From assembly GCF_030010215.1 (NCBI RefSeq), contig NZ_JASCRR010000019.1:1-64000 (forward strand): a stretch of DNA of 64,000 nt, in the 5' to 3' direction. Below the pieces are notes generated by a model. That model had not been told where the DNA came from. It ran no database searches and was given only the letters and a program-made list of their open reading frames with translations. This DNA comes from Tianweitania sp. UT-5YL-CI-8 (lineage in GTDB: Bacteria > Pseudomonadota > Alphaproteobacteria > Rhizobiales > Rhizobiaceae). The position numbers were made by a program, and so were the translations under genes. Numbering within the stretch: the stretch's first letter is position 1; every line of letters begins with the position of its first letter. Positions 39,239 to 51,160 of the stretch are shown in pieces.

Positions 39239-39904
39239 TCAGTCCGCCCCGAAGCGCAGCGCGACTGCGGCCGCGACCGGCCCCAGAATGGCGAGGAACA
39301 GGCTGAGCGCGGACAGCATCAGGAAAGGCTGGAGGAACGGATCGGGCTCCGCCACCGCCCCATAGCTCGCGGAGACGCCGAAGATCAGCACCGGGATGAC
39401 GATCGGCAGGACGAGCACCGAGACGAGAAGCCCGCCACGTGGCAGGGCCACTGCCACCGCGGCACCGGTTGCGCCGACAAAGACGATGGCCGGCGTGCCC
39501 ACCAGCAAGGTCAGCGTGGAGGCGCCGATGCCGGTCGGCTCCATATTCATGAACAGGCCCAGCAAGGGTGCGGCCACCACCAGCGGCAGGACGCTCGCGG
39601 TCCAATGCGCCAGGCATTTGACGAAGATCGACAGCGCCAGCATGTGGCGCTCGTCGGCCATGATGAGGAGGTCGAGCGAACCGTCCTCGCGTTCGGCCTG
39701 GAACAGCCGGTCGAGGCCGAGCAGGCAGGCAAGAAGCGCACCAATCCACAGGATCGCAGGGCCGATGCGCGCGAGCAGCTTGAGGTCCGGGCCGACGCCG
39801 AAGGGAATGGTGACGATGACGGCGAGGAAGAACAGCACACCCGTCAGCGCCCCGCCGCCGGCGCGGATGCCGAGCTTCAGGTCGCGGAGATAGAGCGCTA
39901 GCAT
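39239..39904 (-). CDS. ccmB: Heme exporter protein CcmB
   Basis: A 221-residue membrane protein with six hydrophobic helices, the permease part of the CcmAB ABC transporter needed for heme loading of CcmE. Its typical opening is LYLRDLKLGIRAGGGALTGVLFFLAVIVTIPFGVGPD, and ERLFQAEREDGSLDLLIM-like sequence occurs after helix 2 (here DRLFQAEREDGSLDLLIM). The length is normal. ccmA lies 57 bases upstream. The next gene downstream should be ccmC but is ccmD. Confidence 0.95.
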   Translation of the reverse strand: MLALYLRDLKLGIRAGGGALTGVLFFLAVIVTIPFGVGPDLKLLARIGPAILWIGALLACLLGLDRLFQAEREDGSLDLLIMADERHMLALSIFVKCLAHWTASVLPLVVAAPLLGLFMNMEPTGIGASTLTLLVGTPAIVFVGATGAAVAVALPRGGLLVSVLVLPIVIPVLIFGVSASYGAVAEPDPFLQPFLMLSALSLFLAILGPVAAAVALRFGAD

Positions 39905-39961
39905 GAGGTGCCAGCCATGTGCGTCGAAGGCTGTTGCTCCACGTTGCGAAGGAACGCGACG

Positions 39962-40573
39962 TTAAACTCCATGCGGCTCTTCCATGACGAGACTTTTCAT
40001 CCCCTCCACCCCCAGTGGCAGATGCGTCGCAGCGACCAGGATCCCCCCTTCGGCCAGATGCGCGGTCATCAGTCCGGCAAGCCGGCGCTCCGAAGCCTTG
40101 TCCAGGCCCGCCGTCGGTTCATCGAGCAGCCAGATCGGGCGATGGCTGACCAGGAGCTTGGCAATCGACGACCGCCGCCGCTGGCCGGTGGAGAGATAGC
40201 CGAAGGGCAGGTGGCCGATACCGTCCAGCCCCACGGCTTCCAGCGCCTCATCCGGCGACATGCGCGGCGCGCCGAGAAACTCCTGCCAGAACAGCAGGTT
40301 CTCCGTCACCGTCAGCGCTGTCTTCATACCGTTCTCGTGTCCGAGATAATGGCAGGCGGCGGCGATCTCCTCGAATTCCCCACCATCTTCCAACCGAATC
40401 GACCCGCGCGCCACAGGCAGCAGGCCGGCTATCACGCGCAGAAGCGTCGACTTGCCCGAACCGTTGGCGCCGGTCACCACCAGGCCGTCGCCTTGAGCGA
40501 GGGAAAAGGAGATGTCGGAGAAGACGATCTCGCTGCCGCGGTCGCCGCCCAGTCTGTCCGCGATCAGTCGCAT
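39962..40573 (-). CDS. ccmA: Heme ABC exporter ATP-binding protein CcmA
   Basis: A 203-residue ABC ATPase. Walker A is GANGSGKST, the signature LSTGQRRRSSIAK, and Walker B LLDEPTAGLD. The H-loop histidine follows in AATHLPLG. ATG 40573 is preferred because GGGAG precedes it and MRLIADRLGG is the normal CcmA start; ATG 40597 is an alternative. It is divergent from acnA, with an ICE-like site between. Confidence 0.94.
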   Translation of the reverse strand: MRLIADRLGGDRGSEIVFSDISFSLAQGDGLVVTGANGSGKSTLLRVIAGLLPVARGSIRLEDGGEFEEIAAACHYLGHENGMKTALTVTENLLFWQEFLGAPRMSPDEALEAVGLDGIGHLPFGYLSTGQRRRSSIAKLLVSHRPIWLLDEPTAGLDKASERRLAGLMTAHLAEGGILVAATHLPLGVEGMKSLVMEEPHGV

Positions 40574-40637
40574 GGTGCTCCCAACGAAACGATTCATGGC
40601 TGCGCCGTTGCGACGCAACAAAATAGCCGATTCTTCG

Positions 40638-40667
40638 TCTAGAACTATTCCAGGAAATTCTCTATAT
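40638..40667 (+). promoter_or_regulatory. ICE-like Irr box overlapping a candidate acnA promoter
   Basis: TCTAGAACTATTCCAGG (40638-40654) fits the Irr consensus TTTAGAA-N3-TTCTAAA at 10 of 14 positions. A CTATAT -10-like hexamer, typical of rhizobial sigma-70 promoters, lies at 40662-40667, so the box overlaps the -35 position. Irr represses iron-using proteins under iron limitation in Rhizobiales. The box also lies about 65 bases upstream of ccmA and may serve it as well. Confidence 0.45.
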
Positions 40668-40859
40668 GCGGGTTACCAACCCCAGCGGTCGGGGAAGGCA
40701 TTTAAAACATTGCGCCGAACCAACACACGCGCCGCCTTGAACGGCTCGGGTTGCTTGGGACCGGACAGCGGAAATGGCCGTACCCGCACCTTTGCGCGTG
40801 ATTGCATGCCCATCGGAGTCCGTTCCCTTTCAGGCTGAACAGACAAGGATGGAACGCAC

Positions 40860-43550
<2,691 letters not shown>

Positions 43551-43574
43551 TCGGACAGCGCATCGCAGATTGGG

Positions 43575-43603
43575 AACGCCGGGGTTTTGCCCCGGCGTTT
43601 TTT
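43575..43603 (+). terminator. Rho-independent terminator of acnA
   Basis: A 10-base-pair stem AACGCCGGGG/CCCCGGCGTT with a TTTTG loop, directly followed by a run of T residues. It lies 25 bases after the acnA stop. Confidence 0.92.
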
Positions 43604-43693
43604 ATCGAGGGATTGGTAGACAAAGAAAGCCCGGCCCGCCCGGATCGTTTCCCCGCCTTGCGTGTTTTCTCCTCACACAGCCAGGAGAAAATC

Positions 43694-44122
43694 ATGTCTG
43701 ATAAAACCGAGTATGAGACAGGCGCCCGCGCGCCCAAACCCGCCCGTCCGGAGGATATGCATCCGGAGTTCAGCCAGGATGCGGCCACCAACAGGAAGCC
43801 GAACGACCAGTTCGGGTTGACGGAGCCGACCAACGATGTCGACGAAAAGACCCGGCATTCGGACGGTCAGCAGCGGGCCGCTAGCTCTGCCGAAAAAGTC
43901 GCAGGGGCTGCGCCCGCCTTGGCAGAGCATTCGAAGGACGCCTATGAAGGTGCGCCGGGCACGACCGATCAGCGCCCGAGATGGGAAGGCCCGGAAGAAA
44001 CCCGCCCGCGCGGCTATCTTCCCGCCAAGGACAATCCCGACGAGGACCGCGATGCGGCCGGCGAGAACCTGAAAGACCCTGAGCGCTCAGATGTTTCCGA
44101 CGCTTTCAAGCAGAAGCCGTAG
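43694..44122 (+). CDS. Hydrophilic, probably disordered protein of unknown function
   Basis: A 142-residue protein very rich in Asp, Glu, Pro, Lys and Arg, with no hydrophobic segment. It begins MSDKTEYETGARAPKPARPE and ends in DAFKQKP; segments such as NPDEDRDAAGENLKDPE suggest low complexity and stress- or desiccation-type hydrophilin character. ATG 43694 follows an AGGAG site at the correct spacing. The gene stands between the acnA terminator and a convergent MFS gene. No named family is recognised. Confidence 0.7.
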   Translation: MSDKTEYETGARAPKPARPEDMHPEFSQDAATNRKPNDQFGLTEPTNDVDEKTRHSDGQQRAASSAEKVAGAAPALAEHSKDAYEGAPGTTDQRPRWEGPEETRPRGYLPAKDNPDEDRDAAGENLKDPERSDVSDAFKQKP

Positions 44123-44139
44123 GCAGGCCGACGGAGAAC

Positions 44140-45516
44140 TCAATCGACCGGGCGCCCCGCAGGATAGGGCGTCCGGACCAGGATCAGCAGCCCGGCCACC
44201 AGGAAGGCAGCGATCACGGCCATGCCGAGGCGCGGTGAGGCCGATATCGCCGTCACCGTCGCTACCAGGAACGGCGCCAGGAAGCTCGTTGCTCGTCCGG
44301 TCAGAGCGTAGATGCCGAAATAGCGCCCGGCTTCGGAAATCGTGACGCTGCGCGCCATATAGGAGCGCGATGAGGCCTGCACCGGACCGAAGGCAATGCC
44401 GACAAGCAGGCCGAAGGCGATATAGGCCTTTTCGGCTGATGTTCCGAACAGACCACCGCTGTCCGTGCCTGCCATCTGCCACAGGCCGAAGAAGGTGTAG
44501 CCCGGTCCGGTCGAGACGATGCCGACGGTGGCAATCGTCAGCAAAACCAGCGACCCCACCACCACCGATTTGGAACCGAAAACAGTGTCCAGCCGGCTGG
44601 CGACGAGACAACCGACCACGGCCACGACATTGAGGATGATACCGAACAGGCCGATCTCGGTGATCGACCATGCGAACATGGCTGCGGCGAACGCGCCGCC
44701 CAGTGCGAGCAAGGCGTTGACCCCATCTTGATAGATCATGCGCGAAATCATGAAGCGGAAGATGCCGGGCCGTAGCCGCACCTCGCCCAGCGTCGATTTG
44801 AGTTCGGCAAGCCCGGCGCGGATCGCGGGACCAATCGCCAAACCCTTCGCCGCATCGGGCGTGAACAGGAACATCGGCAGCACGAAGACGAGATACCACA
44901 GTGCCGACAAAGGCCCGGTGGCGCGCGCGTCCTCGCCCTTGATCGGATCGAGCCCCCAGAGCGGATCGATGCCGATGATGGTCTTGCCGGTCTCGGGCGA
45001 GCCGGCGAGAAAGGCGACGACGAAGATCAGCGCGATCATGCCGCCGAGATAGCCGAGACCCCAGGCAATGTTGGAAATGCGCCCGATATCGGCCTTGGAG
45101 ACCAGCCGCGGCATCATGGAATCGTTGAAGACGATGGAAAATTCGGCTGCCACCGATGCGAGCGCGAAAAGGAGGATGACGGGCACCAGCGGCGAGCCCG
45201 GCGCGGCATACCACAGCAGGCAAAGGCTGACGATCTGGATGACGGCAAAGAAGCCGATCCACGGTTTGCGCCGTCCGGTCTGATCGGCGATGGAGCCGAG
45301 GATCGGCGAGAGCACTGCGATGACCAGGCCTCCGACCGCGATGCCATAGCCCCAGGCTGCCTGACCCTCGGCAGGGTCCGCAGCCATACGAGAGACGAAG
45401 TAGGGCCCGAAGATGAAGGTGGTCACGACGGTGAAGAAAGGCTGGGCAGCCCAGTCGAACAGCATCCAGCCCCAGACGCCCCGGCGTGCTACAGGCTCGA
45501 CACGGCCTTCGTTCAT
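44140..45516 (-). CDS. MFS transporter, UMF1/Atg22-like
   Basis: A 458-residue transporter with about 12 hydrophobic helices. The N-terminal GWMLFDWAAQPFFTVVTTFIFGPYF is the signature of the UMF1 (Atg22-like) group, and GSIADQTGRRKPWIGFF is the MFS loop. Eukaryotic relatives export vacuolar amino acids; the bacterial substrate is unknown. ATG 45516 is chosen because the open frame upstream lacks similarity and overlaps the GDH end. It is immediately downstream of NAD-GDH, which might suggest amino-acid traffic. Confidence 0.88.
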   Translation of the reverse strand: MNEGRVEPVARRGVWGWMLFDWAAQPFFTVVTTFIFGPYFVSRMAADPAEGQAAWGYGIAVGGLVIAVLSPILGSIADQTGRRKPWIGFFAVIQIVSLCLLWYAAPGSPLVPVILLFALASVAAEFSIVFNDSMMPRLVSKADIGRISNIAWGLGYLGGMIALIFVVAFLAGSPETGKTIIGIDPLWGLDPIKGEDARATGPLSALWYLVFVLPMFLFTPDAAKGLAIGPAIRAGLAELKSTLGEVRLRPGIFRFMISRMIYQDGVNALLALGGAFAAAMFAWSITEIGLFGIILNVVAVVGCLVASRLDTVFGSKSVVVGSLVLLTIATVGIVSTGPGYTFFGLWQMAGTDSGGLFGTSAEKAYIAFGLLVGIAFGPVQASSRSYMARSVTISEAGRYFGIYALTGRATSFLAPFLVATVTAISASPRLGMAVIAAFLVAGLLILVRTPYPAGRPVD

Positions 45517-45545
45517 CGGGAATCCATTTCCGCGCCGTGCGCCGT

Positions 45546-48500
45546 CTATAGCCCTGTCAGGTCGCTCATCAGCCCCGCCGCGACCGACAGGCGCGAAACC
45601 GTGAGATCCCCGCCCTCCGTCAGCGCCTGCAGCCGCTCGCGCGTACTTTTGATACGAGCGCCGCCGGCAGCCAACCATGCCGCCACCGGGTCGCCTTCCT
45701 GCCCGTAGCCGGAAAGTGCCGCGACCGCAATGCCGCGCCGTGCGGTGGCCACCGTATCGGCCGCTCGCGCCAGCGCCAGCCCATCATAATAGTCGGCAGG
45801 GGCGATGGAGCGGACGGCCTCTTCGATGCGGCCGATGCGGAACGCCTCGGTTGTGGAGAAGAATGCCTTGGCAGCGTCCAGCATGTCGATGCCGGCCGTG
45901 CGTGCGACAAGCGCGATATCGGGCACGATTTCAGCGATCTCCGCCAACATCAGGCGACCGGCGAGTTTTTCGGGCACGCCGAAGGCAATGAACTCCGCTT
46001 TTCGGGCGGCAAGGCGCGTTGCGCCGAACGCAGGAAGCAGGCCCTCAAGCTTGGGCTCAAGTGCTGCGCGTGCATCGCGAAGTGCTGTGATGCGTTCGCC
46101 GAGCGGTGCATCGGAGGCATCGTTGCGCAGGAACCAGCCGGTCGCGGCGAAGATCAGCCGGGTCACGACCTGGTAGAGATCAAGCTGCCGCTGGCCGTCG
46201 ATCCTGGTGTCGAGCGCATCGATTTCGGCGAACAGGTCGGGCAGTTCAAACCCGTCGCGAACCACGGTAAACGCACGCACCACATCCGCTGTCGAACGGC
46301 CCGTCGCCTCCTGCAGACGATGCACGAAGGATGGCCCGCCGCGGTTGACCAGGTCGTTGATGACGACACGCGCGATGATCTCGCGCCGCAGCCGGTGGCT
46401 GTCGATTTCGGCCGCGTATTTCTTGTCCATGCGGTCTGGGAAATAGTCCATCAGGTCGCGGTGGAAATGCGGCTCGTCCGGCACATCGGTCTTCAGAAGG
46501 TCGGTGAACAGGACGATCTTGGCATAGGCCAACAGAACGCCGAGCTCGGCGCGGGTCAGCGGCTCGCCGCGCTTCTGGCGCTCTGCCATGGCCGATTGCG
46601 ACGGCAGCGTCTCAACGGCCCGATCGAGCAGCTTGCGCGCTTCAAGCGCTGCCATGAACCGTTCCTGATGCGGCATGTCGGCCAGGCCGCGCCGGCTTGC
46701 TACGGATAGCGCCAGTGTCTGCTGGTAGTTGTTGGCAAGCACCAAACCGGCCACTTCGTCGGTCATCTCGGCCAGCAGCTTGTTGCGCGCTGCCCGCGTC
46801 AGCTTGCCCGACCGCATCGCAGAAGCGAGCGCAATCTTGATGTTGACCTCGACGTCCGAAGAGTTGACGCCGGCGGAATTGTCGATGGCGTCGGAGTTGC
46901 AGCACCCGCCGCGCAGACCGAATTCGATGCGGGCGCGCTGGGTGACGCCGAGATTGGCACCTTCGCCGATAACTTTGGCGCCGACCTGCGCCGCCGTGAT
47001 GCGGATCATGTCGTTGGCCTTATCGCCGACCTCCTGGTTGGTTTCGCCGGTGGCGCGGATGTAGGTTCCAATGCCGCCAAACCAGAGAAGATCGACAGGT
47101 GCCTTGAGAATGGCGGTCATGATCTCGGTGGGAGAGGCGGTGGTCTTGCCAAGCCCGATCGCCGATGCCGCCGCCTCCGACAAGGTGACGGATTTCTGCG
47201 CCCGCGAGACGATTGCGCCGCCTTCGGAGAGCTTCGACGTGTCGTAATCCTGCCAGCTCGAACGCGGCAGGTCGAACACGCGCTGCCGCTCGGCAAAAGA
47301 TATGGCGACATCCGGGTTCGGGTCGATGAAGATATCGCGATGGTCGAAGGCTGCGATCAGGCGGGTTTGCGTGGAAAGCAGCATGCCATTGCCGAAGACA
47401 TCGCCGGACATATCGCCAACGCCGACCACGGTGAACGGCTCGGCTTGAATGTCGCGGTTCATCTCGCGGAAATGGCGCTTGACGGCTTCCCAGCCGCCGC
47501 GCGCGGTGATGCCCATCTTCTTGTGGTCGTAGCCTGCCGAACCGCCCGAGGCGAAGGCATCGTCCAGCCAGAAGTCATGCGCCTGACTGATGCCGTTGGC
47601 GGTGTCGGAGAAGGTCGCCGTGCCTTTGTCGGCGGCAACGACGAAGTAGGGGTCGTCGCCGTCGCGTCGAACCATGCCCTGGGGCGGCACCACGGCATTG
47701 CCCTCGATATTGTCGGTCACCGACAGAAGGCTGGAGATGAAGTTGATGTAGGCTGATTTGCCGGCCTCGAAGATCGCGTCGCGGCTGCCGCCGGCAGGCA
47801 GGCGCTTGGGGAAGAAGCCGCCCTTTGCTCCAACCGGCACGATGACGGCGTTCTTGACCTGCTGCGCCTTGACCAGACCCAGTACCTCGGTGCGGTAGTC
47901 CTGGGCGCGGTCCGACCAGCGCAGACCGCCGCGCGCAACCGGCCCAAAGCGCAGATGCAGGCCCTCGACCTGCGGTCCATAGACGAAGATCTCACGCCAT
48001 GGCTTGGGCTCCGGCAGACCCTCGATGATGCGCGGGTCTAGCTTGATGGCGAGCGACTGGCCGCGCGCCGCCTTGCCGTCGACGAAATGATTGGTGCGCA
48101 GCGAGGCGTCGATCAGGTTGATGTAGCGCCGGATGATGGTGTCGTCGTCAATGCTGGGAACGCCGTCCAGCGCATCCTTGATCTTGGCCTTGAGATGCTT
48201 TGCGGTGACCAGCCCCTCAGTTCCCTGCGCGGGGTCTAGCCGAGCGACGAACAGCGCGTGCAGGCCGCGGGCAATTTCGGGGTAGCGGTTGAGCGCCGCT
48301 GCGATGAAATCCTGGCTCTGCGGGATGCCTGCCTGCTGCAGATAGCGGCCATAGCAGCGCAGGATCAAAATCTCGTTTGCATTCAGTCCGGCGGTCTGCG
48401 CCAGCGCGTTATAGCCATCATTGTCGGCATCGCCGCGCCACACGGACAAAAACACTTCCTCAAACAGTTCGCCCTCGTCGGAGAGATCGATCGGTGCGCC

Positions 48501-50330
48501 GAAGACGTTTTCCAGTTCCATGTCATGGATGAAGATCGGCTTGCCGCCCTTGCCGGCAATCTCGAAGGTCCGCTCGCTGATGACGCGGAACCCCATGTTT
48601 TCCAGCAGGGGCACGCGGCGGGAAAGCGCCAGAGGTGTTTCGAAGTGGTAGATTTTCAGCGAGGCCTGCGAGTCGGTCTGGCCCTTGTCGCGGTAGTAAT
48701 CGGCGATGATCGGGTTGTCGGGACCGATGCCGGATATCCGTTCCGCATCGACAAGTGCTGCCTCGGCGGGAAAGCTGTTGCGGTAGCTTTCGGGGAATCG
48801 CGTCGCCAGGGCGGCGCAGGCGGGATCGGCAGCACTTGCAAGCGCTGCCTCGCGCAAATCGTCGTCCCAGGTGCGGACGATGGCGCGCACCGTATTTTCG
48901 AGCGTGGCCGTGTCGATCTTTGGCGTTTTGCCACCGGAGCGGCCGATGATGAAATGCACCCGCGTCAGACCGCCTTCCGGAAAGGCGGGGTAGTAGGCGG
49001 ACAGATGACCGGCGAAGGCATTTGCGAGATAGGCGCCGATGCGCTCGCGCACCCCGCTGTCGTAGCGGTCTCGCGGCACGAAAACGAGCACGGAGACGAA
49101 ACGGTCGAACTGGTCGACGCGGAACAGCACGCGGACGCGTGGACGCTCCACAAGCCCCAGGATCGCTTCGGCGTGCTTGCGCAGGACCGGCGGCGAAACC
49201 TGGAACAGTTCGTCGCGCGGATAGGATTCGAGAACGTTGATCAGCGCCTTGCCGGAGTGGTCGGCAGGATCGAAGCCGGACTTGGCGATGACGCTTTCGA
49301 CCTTTGAGCGCAGATAAGGGATTTTCAGCACCGAGCGGGTGTAGGCCGTCGAGGTGAACAGGCCGACGATGCGCAATTCGCCGGCAAGCTTGCCTTTGTC
49401 GTCATAGGTCTTGACGCCGACATAATCGAGATAGGCGCGGCGGTGGACCACCGACTTGGAATTAGCCTTGGTGACGATCAGCGGATCGGGTCCGTGCAGG
49501 AAGGCGCGGACCTCGGGCGTGGTGGAGGCGACATCCGCGTCGCGCCGCAGCACAGGCACGGTCGGATCGGACAACACGCCGAGGCCGGGCTTGTCGGAGC
49601 GCTCCAGCGTGCCGCTCTTCTCGCCGCCCGTGTAGACGAATTCACGCATGCCGAGGAAGGTGAAGTTGTCGTCGCGCAGCCATTCGAGAAAGGCGATGGC
49701 TTCCGAAACCGCTGTTTTGTCCAGCGGGACGGGTGCGTAACGGAACTCGGAGATGGCGCGGTCGAGCCGGGCCAGCATAGGCTTCCAGTCCTCGATCGCC
49801 GCCCGCACCTGCACCAGAACCCGGTCGAGCCGGGTCTTGAGCGCCTCAGCCTCCGCTTCGCTCTGCTGGACGATGTGGACATGGATGACGCTCAGCCGGT
49901 CCGCGGCGGCGTCCTTCAAGGGGGCAGTCTCACCGATGATCTTTTCCACGCCCTTGCTGCCGTGACGAACAGCAATGACGGGGTGGGTGACGAGGAGCGG
50001 CTCGCCGGCGGCCTCGGTGATCTCGGCCAGGATGGAATCGAACAGGAAGGGCATGTTGTCGTTGACCACGGTAACCACCGTCACCGGCCGTCCGTACCGC
50101 ATCACCTCGCCATCGGTGACGACATCGATGATGGAAGAGCCTTTGAGGTGCCTGTCGACCGCCTTGCGGGCGAGGTCGGTGGCGCGCTCCAGCATCGCCG
50201 GCTCATAAGCGGCAACGTCTTCCCCCGGCGCGCGCGCCAAGAGAATGCCGGTCAGACTGTGAGACGAGTCGGCTGCTTTGGTGGAGGCGGATGACTTGGC
50301 TCGGGCTTTTGCGGCCTTCTGGATTGCCAT
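45546..50330 (-). CDS. NAD-specific glutamate dehydrogenase, large (about 180 kDa) type
   Basis: A 1,594-residue enzyme of the L-GDH180 class that oxidatively deaminates glutamate to 2-oxoglutarate, feeding the TCA cycle. It has a long N-terminal regulatory region with ACT-like segments (about 50-700). The central catalytic dehydrogenase domain includes GLRWSDRAQDYRTEVLGL, VPVGAKGGFFPKR and VVGVGDMSGDVFGNGMLLS, followed by a long helical C-terminus. ATG 50330 lies downstream of GGGAG; a GTG seven codons earlier is possible. The protein is complete and typical of alphaproteobacteria. Confidence 0.95.
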   Translation of the reverse strand: MAIQKAAKARAKSSASTKAADSSHSLTGILLARAPGEDVAAYEPAMLERATDLARKAVDRHLKGSSIIDVVTDGEVMRYGRPVTVVTVVNDNMPFLFDSILAEITEAAGEPLLVTHPVIAVRHGSKGVEKIIGETAPLKDAAADRLSVIHVHIVQQSEAEAEALKTRLDRVLVQVRAAIEDWKPMLARLDRAISEFRYAPVPLDKTAVSEAIAFLEWLRDDNFTFLGMREFVYTGGEKSGTLERSDKPGLGVLSDPTVPVLRRDADVASTTPEVRAFLHGPDPLIVTKANSKSVVHRRAYLDYVGVKTYDDKGKLAGELRIVGLFTSTAYTRSVLKIPYLRSKVESVIAKSGFDPADHSGKALINVLESYPRDELFQVSPPVLRKHAEAILGLVERPRVRVLFRVDQFDRFVSVLVFVPRDRYDSGVRERIGAYLANAFAGHLSAYYPAFPEGGLTRVHFIIGRSGGKTPKIDTATLENTVRAIVRTWDDDLREAALASAADPACAALATRFPESYRNSFPAEAALVDAERISGIGPDNPIIADYYRDKGQTDSQASLKIYHFETPLALSRRVPLLENMGFRVISERTFEIAGKGGKPIFIHDMELENVFGAPIDLSDEGELFEEVFLSVWRGDADNDGYNALAQTAGLNANEILILRCYGRYLQQAGIPQSQDFIAAALNRYPEIARGLHALFVARLDPAQGTEGLVTAKHLKAKIKDALDGVPSIDDDTIIRRYINLIDASLRTNHFVDGKAARGQSLAIKLDPRIIEGLPEPKPWREIFVYGPQVEGLHLRFGPVARGGLRWSDRAQDYRTEVLGLVKAQQVKNAVIVPVGAKGGFFPKRLPAGGSRDAIFEAGKSAYINFISSLLSVTDNIEGNAVVPPQGMVRRDGDDPYFVVAADKGTATFSDTANGISQAHDFWLDDAFASGGSAGYDHKKMGITARGGWEAVKRHFREMNRDIQAEPFTVVGVGDMSGDVFGNGMLLSTQTRLIAAFDHRDIFIDPNPDVAISFAERQRVFDLPRSSWQDYDTSKLSEGGAIVSRAQKSVTLSEAAASAIGLGKTTASPTEIMTAILKAPVDLLWFGGIGTYIRATGETNQEVGDKANDMIRITAAQVGAKVIGEGANLGVTQRARIEFGLRGGCCNSDAIDNSAGVNSSDVEVNIKIALASAMRSGKLTRAARNKLLAEMTDEVAGLVLANNYQQTLALSVASRRGLADMPHQERFMAALEARKLLDRAVETLPSQSAMAERQKRGEPLTRAELGVLLAYAKIVLFTDLLKTDVPDEPHFHRDLMDYFPDRMDKKYAAEIDSHRLRREIIARVVINDLVNRGGPSFVHRLQEATGRSTADVVRAFTVVRDGFELPDLFAEIDALDTRIDGQRQLDLYQVVTRLIFAATGWFLRNDASDAPLGERITALRDARAALEPKLEGLLPAFGATRLAARKAEFIAFGVPEKLAGRLMLAEIAEIVPDIALVARTAGIDMLDAAKAFFSTTEAFRIGRIEEAVRSIAPADYYDGLALARAADTVATARRGIAVAALSGYGQEGDPVAAWLAAGGARIKSTRERLQALTEGGDLTVSRLSVAAGLMSDLTGL

Positions 50331-50424
50331 GATGCGATTCACTCCCGTCACGATGCTTTTGCAATCCTAACAGATGAGACCGCTTTGGCGACAAAGGTTT
50401 GACGCGGGTGCCAAAAAGCATGTA

Positions 50425-50464
50425 TTGACAAAGCGTTTTTAATATCTAGCTTAAGCTAGCTTAA
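50425..50464 (+). promoter_or_regulatory. vapBC promoter and palindromic operator
   Basis: TTGACA at 50425-50430 is a perfect -35 element. A perfect 14-base palindrome TTAAGCTAGCTTAA at 50451-50464, overlapping TAGCTTAAGCTA, covers the expected -10 position (TAGCTT). Antitoxins of this type usually bind such a site and repress their own operon. Confidence 0.55.
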
Positions 50465-50478
50465 ATTCGGAGTCGCAA

Positions 50479-50721
50479 ATGCGTACGGTTGGAGCCTTCG
50501 AGGCTAAAAATACATTGGGCAGCCTGCTCGACCTCGTGGAGCAGGGCGAAGAAATCACCATAACAAGGCACGGCAAGCCTGCGGCCCGCCTCGTTTCGGC
50601 TGGCGTAGCGCCCGACAGATCTGAGGCGAAAGCAGCAGCAGCCCGTATTCTTGAGCGCGCCAAAGGTCGAAGCCTTGGCGGCATCTCGATCAAGGAATTG
50701 ATCGAGGACGGCAGACGATGA
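50479..50721 (+). CDS. vapB: Phd/YefM (VapB)-type antitoxin
   Basis: An 80-residue antitoxin with the Phd/YefM fold: FEAKNTLGSLLDLVEQGEEITITRHGKPAARLVS is the classical DNA-binding and dimerisation part, and the C-terminal Ala/Arg-rich tail is expected to wrap the toxin. GGAG stands before the ATG. Its stop overlaps the vapC start. It probably represses its own promoter through the palindrome upstream. Confidence 0.92.
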   Translation: MRTVGAFEAKNTLGSLLDLVEQGEEITITRHGKPAARLVSAGVAPDRSEAKAAAARILERAKGRSLGGISIKELIEDGRR

Positions 50722-51134
50722 CGCTGGTCGTCGACGCCTCCATAACCCTTGCGTGGATATTGGAAGACGAACGCAATCCAACCCACATTGCATTGTTCGA
50801 ACGCGTCGGGAAACAGGGCGCGTTCGTTCCGCAATTGTGGCGACTGGAGGTGGCGAACGGGCTGCGGTCGGCCCTAAGGCGAGGTCGCATTACCCTAGTA
50901 TTTCGAGACGAGTCTTTGGCTGATTTGCAGGCGCTGGACCTCGCCACAGATTCAGAAACGAACGACAATGCGTGGTCGACCATCATCGCGCTCTCGGACG
51001 CGCACAACCTAACGCCCTACGACGCTGCCTATCTTGAACTGGCACAACGGCGACGTCTCCCACTTGCAACGCTCAACAGTCGCCTCGCCCAAGCAGCGAG
51101 GTCGATAGGCGTGGAGGTGAGAGGACTGGACTAG
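50718..51134 (+). CDS. vapC: VapC-type PIN-domain toxin ribonuclease
   Basis: A 138-residue PIN-domain RNase. The acidic catalytic residues are D6 in VVDASITLAW, E44 in RLEVANGLR and D102 in YDAAYLELA, with a further Asp/Asn near TLNSRL. VapC toxins cleave tRNA or rRNA unless bound by VapB. The ATG overlaps the vapB stop by four bases. The module lies between two core genes, NAD-GDH and typA, suggesting it was inserted. Confidence 0.92.
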   Translation: MTLVVDASITLAWILEDERNPTHIALFERVGKQGAFVPQLWRLEVANGLRSALRRGRITLVFRDESLADLQALDLATDSETNDNAWSTIIALSDAHNLTPYDAAYLELAQRRRLPLATLNSRLAQAARSIGVEVRGLD

Positions 51135-51160
51135 ACCTCTCACTCATCAAACCGAGCCGC

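Noticed and set aside
49443-50294. 283-codon rightward frame
   Set aside because: It is antisense to the N-terminal part of NAD-GDH and lacks any motif.
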